Shown here piece by piece: positions 59,051 through 64,000 of a DNA stretch of 64,000 nucleotides; positions within the stretch are counted from its first letter, which is position 1; each line of letters begins with the position of its first letter. Under the pieces are notes generated by a model. The model was not told where the DNA came from. It did not search any database and saw only the letters and a program-made list of their open reading frames with translations. This DNA is from Isoetes taiwanensis (Eukaryota; Streptophyta; Lycopodiopsida; Isoetales; Isoetaceae): NCBI GenBank assembly GCA_021234155.1, contig JAJEKV010000017.1:9613525-9677524 (forward strand), given 5' to 3'. A program made the position numbers and the translations under genes.

Positions 59051-59343
59051 AGGTTCAAGAGCGGACTGGCTCTGATACCAACTTGATACAACGAAGTAAT
59101 CTTAAAGAAATATAACAACTAAAAACAAAAGAAAAAGCTTCTTTTCAATCTTTAGAAGGTTTAATCCACCCAACCGGGTTCAGGCTTAATTACAGGAAAT
59201 CGTTATCCTGCTCTTGACACAGCAATCAGAATTGTAATCTTAAAGAATTTCAAAGGACAAACCCAAGCAAGGAAGGCTTTGGCAAGGCAGAGAATTCACT
59301 CAGACTTGCAACCGGATTTCTGCTCCAGTATCAAAGGAATCGG

Positions 59344-59896
59344 AAGACTACAACACTTTTTCCTAGTACAGGTGCTAAAACTCTCCCCATGAGACGGCAG
59401 AAAGTTGCCGGGGCATTGGTCAGACCAAAAGGCATTACACGAAACTCGTAATGACCAAAAGTTGTTCTGAACGCTGTCTTACCAATGTCTTCTTCCTTTA
59501 TTCGGATCTGGTGATATCCTGATTTCAAATCAATTTTGCTAAATATACAGGCACCTCGTAATTCATCAAATAAATCATCAGTTCTAGGTTATTGAGATCT
59601 CTATAATCCACGCACATCCTATATCCCTTATCTTTCTTTTTGATTAGGATAACGGGTGCGCCAAAAGGTGAACAGCTTGGCCGTATTAGCTGTCGTTCTA
59701 ACATCTCTGCTATATGTTTCTCAAGCTCGAATTTTTCAAAGTGACTGACTCTATAAGGTGCCCTATTTGGAGGTTGGGCGTTTTCTTGCAACTGTATTGC
59801 ATGATCCTCAGGACGATGAGGAGGTAGATCTAAAGTTTCCTCATCTTTGAAGAGATCGTCGAATTGTCTCAGAAAACTGTACAACTCGAGAGGCAC
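59344..59896 (-). pseudogene. Gypsy RT fragment, unit c
   Basis: 59896-59525 reads PPHRPEDHAIQLQENAQPPN, LIRPSCSPFGAPVILIKKKD and [12 protein letters not shown], the RT start. After LNNL about a dozen codons are missing and the frame shifts. The next frame (59528-59344) reads [15 protein letters not shown], then [20 protein letters not shown] and KSVVVF. It ends at the repeat junction, just before the catalytic xxDD motif would appear. The fragment therefore cannot encode an active RT. Confidence 0.85.
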
Positions 59897-60063
59897 CTAT
59901 GATGGCGCATCAGAGTTTCTCAAGTAAATAAAGTATCACCATGTATTAACTTCTTAGCTTCAGAGTATGTCAGTAGGGGTTCAGCTTGAGATGTGGAATC
60001 TGTACACAACTTCAAGGGTTGCCCTTCAACCATTATAGTTACTGTCTTTTCCCTGTAATTAGG

Positions 60064-61662
60064 TCAGGCATCATACTGCTCCCGCCATCCAATTCCTAAT
60101 ATCACATCCATAGTTCCTAGAGGGGCCATAATCAAAACTCTTTCTTTGGAATACTGCCCTATTTGGATGGGAGCTACCACATATTTGTCACACTGGTTCC
60201 TAGGACCTTTCAAACCCTGCACAACTGTGATTTTCGTTTGCAAATCACAGATAGGTAATCCTAATTTATACACCAAGTCCTGCGAGATAAAGTCATGTGT
60301 TGAACCATCATCAAGTAAAACAGTCACATCTTGACCTTTTACCGAACCTTTCATCTTAAACAACCATGCTTCCGAAGATCCTCTATCGTCTTCTGACAAA
60401 TTCTTTAGGTATGCAATTTGCAGTCTCCCTTTTTCCTGTTCGATAGCTGCAAGCTTTCCTTTATTCATCTCTTCTCCTTCCCTGGAAGTTTCTGGTCTAC
60501 CTTCGACATGATGCGATTGAGCAACTTGCCTTTCCTTAGGCGGCGGCTCTTTAAACTGTACTTTCTTTGTATTTTTATCTGTCGGGGGCGTATTCTTTGG
60601 GCAGTTGGATTGATAATGCGGACCTCCACAATTATAACATCCAGTCTTAGGCCCTTTACTCTGCTCATATTTGGTCTTATGTCCATTATTAGAGCGTTTT
60701 CCATTCCTCCCATTAAATCTGGTCTTACGCTCTTCACGGCCCCTTTTATTTTTCTTATCTCTTCTATTTTCAAATTTTTCACGCTTTGATCTTTTCTGTT
60801 CACGAGAAGGCGCTCCTTCCCATATAACTAACTTACGAGCCTTGGGGTTCAACTTTCGTTCTGCAGCTCCTGCTTTCTTAATTGCATCTTCCATGTTGAC
60901 TGGCTCAATAAGATCTAACTCTGCAAATATGTCCTCCCTTAACCCATTCACAAACTTCCTTAAAAGTTCATGTTCACCCAAGTTCCTAACTTGTGAATCT
61001 AGATGACTAAATTTCATGTAATATTCGGACACTGTTTCACCATCATCCTGTTTAACAAGGTCCCATTCTTTTTGCAATATCCTGTAATAGTTTGCAGGCA
61101 GGTAATGAGCTTCAAATGCCCTACGAAAAAATGCCCATGAGTTAACTTCAGGCTGCATCAATCTGCAACCTTGCCACCAAACTTGAGCTTGTTCATCTAA
61201 ATATGTGTCAATGGCTTGCAGTTTCTCTTCTTCGGTCGCGTTAACTCTCTCAAAGAACTTTTTCCATATCCCCAGGAAACTTATCACTTGCATTGGCTTG
61301 ACAGACACTCCGCCAGTAAAGTATGGTAGATCAACTTTTTCCAACCATTTAGGAGCCTTATCCCTTTTAGTTGGCATATCAGTTTCAGTAGTCTTCAGAG
61401 GCTCTGGGTTGCCAGTATCTGGCGGCGGATTTTCAGGTGGTGGTGGATGAGCAGGTGGAGGGTCTCTGGGTAATGGAGGTGGCTGGGCATTACTGGGAAG
61501 AAAACCATAGAGTAGAGCAATCTGCTCTAATTTGTACCGGTAATCCTCTGGGGATGTAGGTTGTGGCAGTGCTATCTGGGTTGCGATGAAATCAGCAGTC
61601 CTTAACGCCTGCTGATATTGCTCTTCAGAGATATTGTAACGGTGTGCCATCGTCACAGTCAC
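60064..61662 (-). CDS. Gypsy gag-protease ORF, unit c
   Basis: An intact 532-codon frame. Residues 1-110 are Pro-rich. A retrotransposon gag core follows (QAQVWWQGCRLMQPEVNSWA, LVKQDDGETVSEYYMKF, LLRKFVNGLREDIFAELDLI), then a basic region, and a zinc knuckle CYNCGGPHYQSNC near residues 340-355 with the one-residue-short CX2CX3HX4C spacing. A protease with active site VLLDDGSTHDFIS lies near residue 460. Gag would form the particle and the protease would cut the polyprotein. It is slightly more diverged than units a and b. The stop at 60064 precedes an RT fragment in another frame. Confidence 0.85.
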   Translation of the reverse strand: MTVTMAHRYNISEEQYQQALRTADFIATQIALPQPTSPEDYRYKLEQIALLYGFLPSNAQPPPLPRDPPPAHPPPPENPPPDTGNPEPLKTTETDMPTKRDKAPKWLEKVDLPYFTGGVSVKPMQVISFLGIWKKFFERVNATEEEKLQAIDTYLDEQAQVWWQGCRLMQPEVNSWAFFRRAFEAHYLPANYYRILQKEWDLVKQDDGETVSEYYMKFSHLDSQVRNLGEHELLRKFVNGLREDIFAELDLIEPVNMEDAIKKAGAAERKLNPKARKLVIWEGAPSREQKRSKREKFENRRDKKNKRGREERKTRFNGRNGKRSNNGHKTKYEQSKGPKTGCYNCGGPHYQSNCPKNTPPTDKNTKKVQFKEPPPKERQVAQSHHVEGRPETSREGEEMNKGKLAAIEQEKGRLQIAYLKNLSEDDRGSSEAWLFKMKGSVKGQDVTVLLDDGSTHDFISQDLVYKLGLPICDLQTKITVVQGLKGPRNQCDKYVVAPIQIGQYSKERVLIMAPLGTMDVILGIGWREQYDA

Positions 61663-61680
61663 AGGTTCAAGAGCGGACTG

Positions 61681-61692
61681 GCTCTGATACCA
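61681..61692 (-). other. Gypsy primer-binding site, unit c
   Basis: TGGTATCAGAGC (minus), three bases after the LTR end. Identical sites occur at 59069-59080 (unit b) and 56456-56467 (unit a). Confidence 0.9.
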
Positions 61693-61695
61693 ACT

Positions 61696-62351
61696 TGATA
61701 CAACGAAGTAATCTTAAAGAAATATAACAACTAAAAACAAAAGAAAAAGCTTCTCTTCAATCTTTAGAAGGTTTAATCCACCCAACCGGGTTCAGGCTTA
61801 ATTACAGGAAATCGTTATCCTGCTCTTGACACAGCAATCAGAATTGCAATCTTAAAGAATTTCAAAGGACAAACCCAAGCAAGGAAGGCTTTGGCAAGGC
61901 AGAGAATTCACTCAGACTTGCAACCAGATTTCTGCTCCAGTATCAAAGGAATCGGTTGCTTATATAGGCTGGATCTACCTATTTTCAAATATCCCCTCAA
62001 TGATCCGAAAATATCTATCTAAAGGCAAAAGATCCTAAGATACTAAGATTCGGCCAGAGATATTAATAGCTCTGCCTTTTTCAAGCCGGATCGACCCTTC
62101 TCTGATCGGATCCGGAAGGTCCTAACAGGTCCGGGATATTTCCCGTTGAAAGGCTGCAACCCGTTATCAGCCCTTTTTCATTAATGTTAATTTTTAACCC
62201 AATGGTCCTTTAAATGTTGACTCTAAACTTTCAACCTTGGCACTAATGGCATAAAATAAACTTCCTCAAAAATAATTTGCTAGCCTCAAAAATGAAGATT
62301 CCCAATGCGTGAGCCCGAACCATTCCCCCAAGCCGGCTTTAAGCCGTAACA
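61696..62351 (-). repeat. Gypsy LTR shared by two internal regions
   Basis: 656 bp on the minus strand, starting TGTTACGGC and ending TTGTATCA. A polypurine tract lies just outside its start and a primer-binding site just after its end, so it serves as the 3' LTR of the integrase-bearing unit and the 5' LTR of the gag unit. Confidence 0.8.
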
Positions 62352-62367
62352 ATCCTTCCCTTCCCGA
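62352..62367 (-). other. Gypsy polypurine tract
   Basis: TCGGGAAGGGAAGGAT on the minus strand directly before the LTR start. Confidence 0.75.
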
Positions 62368-62696
62368 GGTTAAACGTCCGCATTAACCTCGAGGAAAGAT
62401 TGTCTATCCTAATTCCTCTAAGGATATTTAATTCTATAATCTCAGTTCCTTTAGAGGTTACGGATTTCTCATTTTAGTTCAGTTAGAAATGGCCTCAATT
62501 CCATTAGAGGGCTTTCGTTCCCTTCTCAGTCAGGGATGACCTCAAGGCAGTTAGAGGTCTTAACTTCTTTACAATCGTTGGTAAAGAATTTAATAATACT
62601 ATGCATAGCAAAACTTAGATTTTTAAATAAAGCAATTGCAATTATAGTAATATGGAATTCCAAATATAAAGTTTTAAGGTTTGGGAACTTTGCTTA

Positions 62697-63980
62697 CTAC
62701 TCTTGCAAAGTTCTTTCATAATCTTCCACCAAGGAATTGTATTCTTTCAATTGAATCCTAGAATACCATACCGCATCGGTGGACGGATGAAATTTAAATT
62801 TCACGAGATACCTTCGATAAGAGGAACTTCTAGTCTCCTTATCTTGATGTGTCAATATTTTCTCCGGTTCCAGCACCTCTTCATCACCTTTAATATTGGG
62901 AGGTTCCGATTTCTCCATTCTCTGCAAAATCTCAGGAGAAATTTCACTTCCCGTATAGGGTTTCAGTATTCCCACATTAAAAACTGGGTGCAAGTTAGTC
63001 CATTTCCCATATAAATGTAAACGATAAGCATTCTCACCGACTTTGTCGTCAACTTGGAATGGACCATAATACCTAGGGGGCAGTTTTACATACTGATTAC
63101 CCATCTTTGGAAGATGAATCCAAACCCATTGATCTTTTTTGTAAACAACCCTTTTTCGTTTCTTTGCAAGTTTGGAAACCATCAATTCCTGACTTTTCTG
63201 GATTCGAGCCTTTACCTCTTGCAAGATATCTGCAAAGTCTGTAGTGGCTTCATCGGAAGCAGGTACTTCTCCACCAAGTTTCGCAATTGCGGATTCCAAA
63301 GAATATATGTACACCACTTCAAAAGGAGTTCTTTGGGTAACTGAGTGCACCGTATTATTATAGGCAAACTCCAAGAGATAAAGATATTCTTCCCACTGGC
63401 TTTTCCTTTCAGCAACATAAGATCTTAGCATATCTTCAATAACTCGATTTACAACCTCAGACTGGCCATCCGTTTGAGGATGATATGCAGTGGAAAACTT
63501 TAGAGTGGTGACTAAGTTTTTCATAAGTCCACCCCAAAATTTGCTACAGAATAGGGGATCCCTATCTGTTATGATTGCATCTGGCATTCCATGGATCTTA
63601 AATATTTCCTTTAAGAAAATGTTGCTGGCTTGCGGAGCAGTCATGCTAGATTTGCAAGGAATAAAATGAGCCTGTTTAGACAACCTGTCTACTACTGTCC
63701 AAATTTGATCATTCTTGTGGATAGTCTTTGGTAACCCTTGAATAAAATCCATGGTAATATGCTTCCATGGTTTTTCTGGGATAGGCAAAGGTTGTACTAA
63801 TCCAGCAGGCTTACCAGTAGAAGCTTTTATTTGTTGACAAGTAAGACATGCTTCGACATATTTTCTTACATCTCTTTCAAGCTTTGGCCAAAAGAAACGT
63901 CGTTTAACAGTTGCCAAAGTAGCTTGAATTCCTCTATGACCGGAGTATGGAGGTTCATGACATTCATGTATAACCTTCAA
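62697..63980 (-). CDS. Gypsy integrase with chromodomain-like tail (partial pol)
   Basis: A 427-codon open frame. An HHCC zinc finger (HEPPYSGHRGIQATLATVKR, ACLTCQQIK) is followed by the catalytic core: MDFIQGLP (first Asp), IITDRDPLFCSKFWGGLMKN (second Asp) and HPQTDGQSEVVNRVIEDMLR (Glu). The GPFQ...NAYRLHL and HPVFNVGILKPY C-terminal region follows, and a chromodomain-like end YLVKFKFHPSTDAVWYSRIQ. Such tails steer integration towards marked chromatin. The true start, RT and RNase H lie beyond the window. No stop breaks the frame, so this unit may be young. Confidence 0.85.
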   Translation of the reverse strand: MKVIHECHEPPYSGHRGIQATLATVKRRFFWPKLERDVRKYVEACLTCQQIKASTGKPAGLVQPLPIPEKPWKHITMDFIQGLPKTIHKNDQIWTVVDRLSKQAHFIPCKSSMTAPQASNIFLKEIFKIHGMPDAIITDRDPLFCSKFWGGLMKNLVTTLKFSTAYHPQTDGQSEVVNRVIEDMLRSYVAERKSQWEEYLYLLEFAYNNTVHSVTQRTPFEVVYIYSLESAIAKLGGEVPASDEATTDFADILQEVKARIQKSQELMVSKLAKKRKRVVYKKDQWVWIHLPKMGNQYVKLPPRYYGPFQVDDKVGENAYRLHLYGKWTNLHPVFNVGILKPYTGSEISPEILQRMEKSEPPNIKGDEEVLEPEKILTHQDKETRSSSYRRYLVKFKFHPSTDAVWYSRIQLKEYNSLVEDYERTLQE

Positions 63981-64000
63981 CCTGTATGCTTGCGTAACAC

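Larger units (their letters stand above)
55284..64000 (-). mobile_element. Chromovirus-like Ty3/gypsy element with internal tandem amplification
   Basis: From right to left on the minus strand: integrase with chromodomain-like tail (63980-62697), polypurine tract, full LTR (62351-61696), primer-binding site and gag-protease-partial RT. The segment from the inner LTR to the RT is then repeated: unit c (61955-59344), unit b (59343-56731), and unit a (56730-55284, partial). The periods are 2612 and 2613 bp, and the junction is the same in both repeats. The element continues beyond the right edge of the window. Confidence 0.9.

Overview
This is plant nuclear DNA. It carries a class II small heat-shock protein gene with a spliceosomal intron, fragments of SnRK1-type kinase, PPR and S-locus-lectin genes, plant-type Ty1/copia and Ty3/gypsy retrotransposons primed by initiator tRNA-Met, and a Helitron. 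The AT-rich, transposon-dense layout, long introns and transposase type would suit a fern or other seedless vascular plant, but the sequence alone does not settle the species.

Layout. 1-9.8 kb: a small heat-shock gene (1532-2309, minus), a lectin-domain gene relic, and AT-rich DNA with tandem, dispersed and foldback repeats. 9.8-32.6 kb: four non-LTR (LINE) copies, A to D, head to tail on the plus strand; A, B and C each end in a long (TC)n tract and the next copy starts at the end of that tract. Copy B is split by a 12.1-kb insertion (about 14.39-26.54 kb) with imperfect terminal inverted repeats. That insertion carries a degenerate transposase gene (minus), a HAD/FCP1-type domain and a nested 4.46-kb Helitron (17342-21800) holding pieces of a SnRK1 kinase gene and a PPR gene. 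32.6-51.5 kb: a decaying minus-strand gene with PHD, chromodomain and SNF2-helicase exons, most like MOM1/CHD-type silencing factors. Its 3' end is cut off at LINE D. Two introns of 7-8 kb hold a copia element, a 1.19-kb near-perfect palindrome, a Helitron-like terminus and an array resembling heat-shock elements. 53-55.3 kb: part of a plus-strand gypsy-type LTR with its primer-binding site. 55.3-64 kb: a minus-strand chromovirus-like gypsy element whose LTR-gag-protease-partial RT segment is repeated in tandem with a 2612-2613 bp period.

Very little here looks like a working gene. The heat-shock gene is the best candidate, though its last codons are frameshifted. The remaining coding matches are mobile-element genes, captured fragments, or a chromatin-silencing gene that has itself been broken up by mobile DNA. 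A rough order of events: LINE copies chained together; a TIR element entered LINE B and a Helitron is now nested in it; copia entered the silencing gene; a broken gypsy piece was amplified by DNA recombination.
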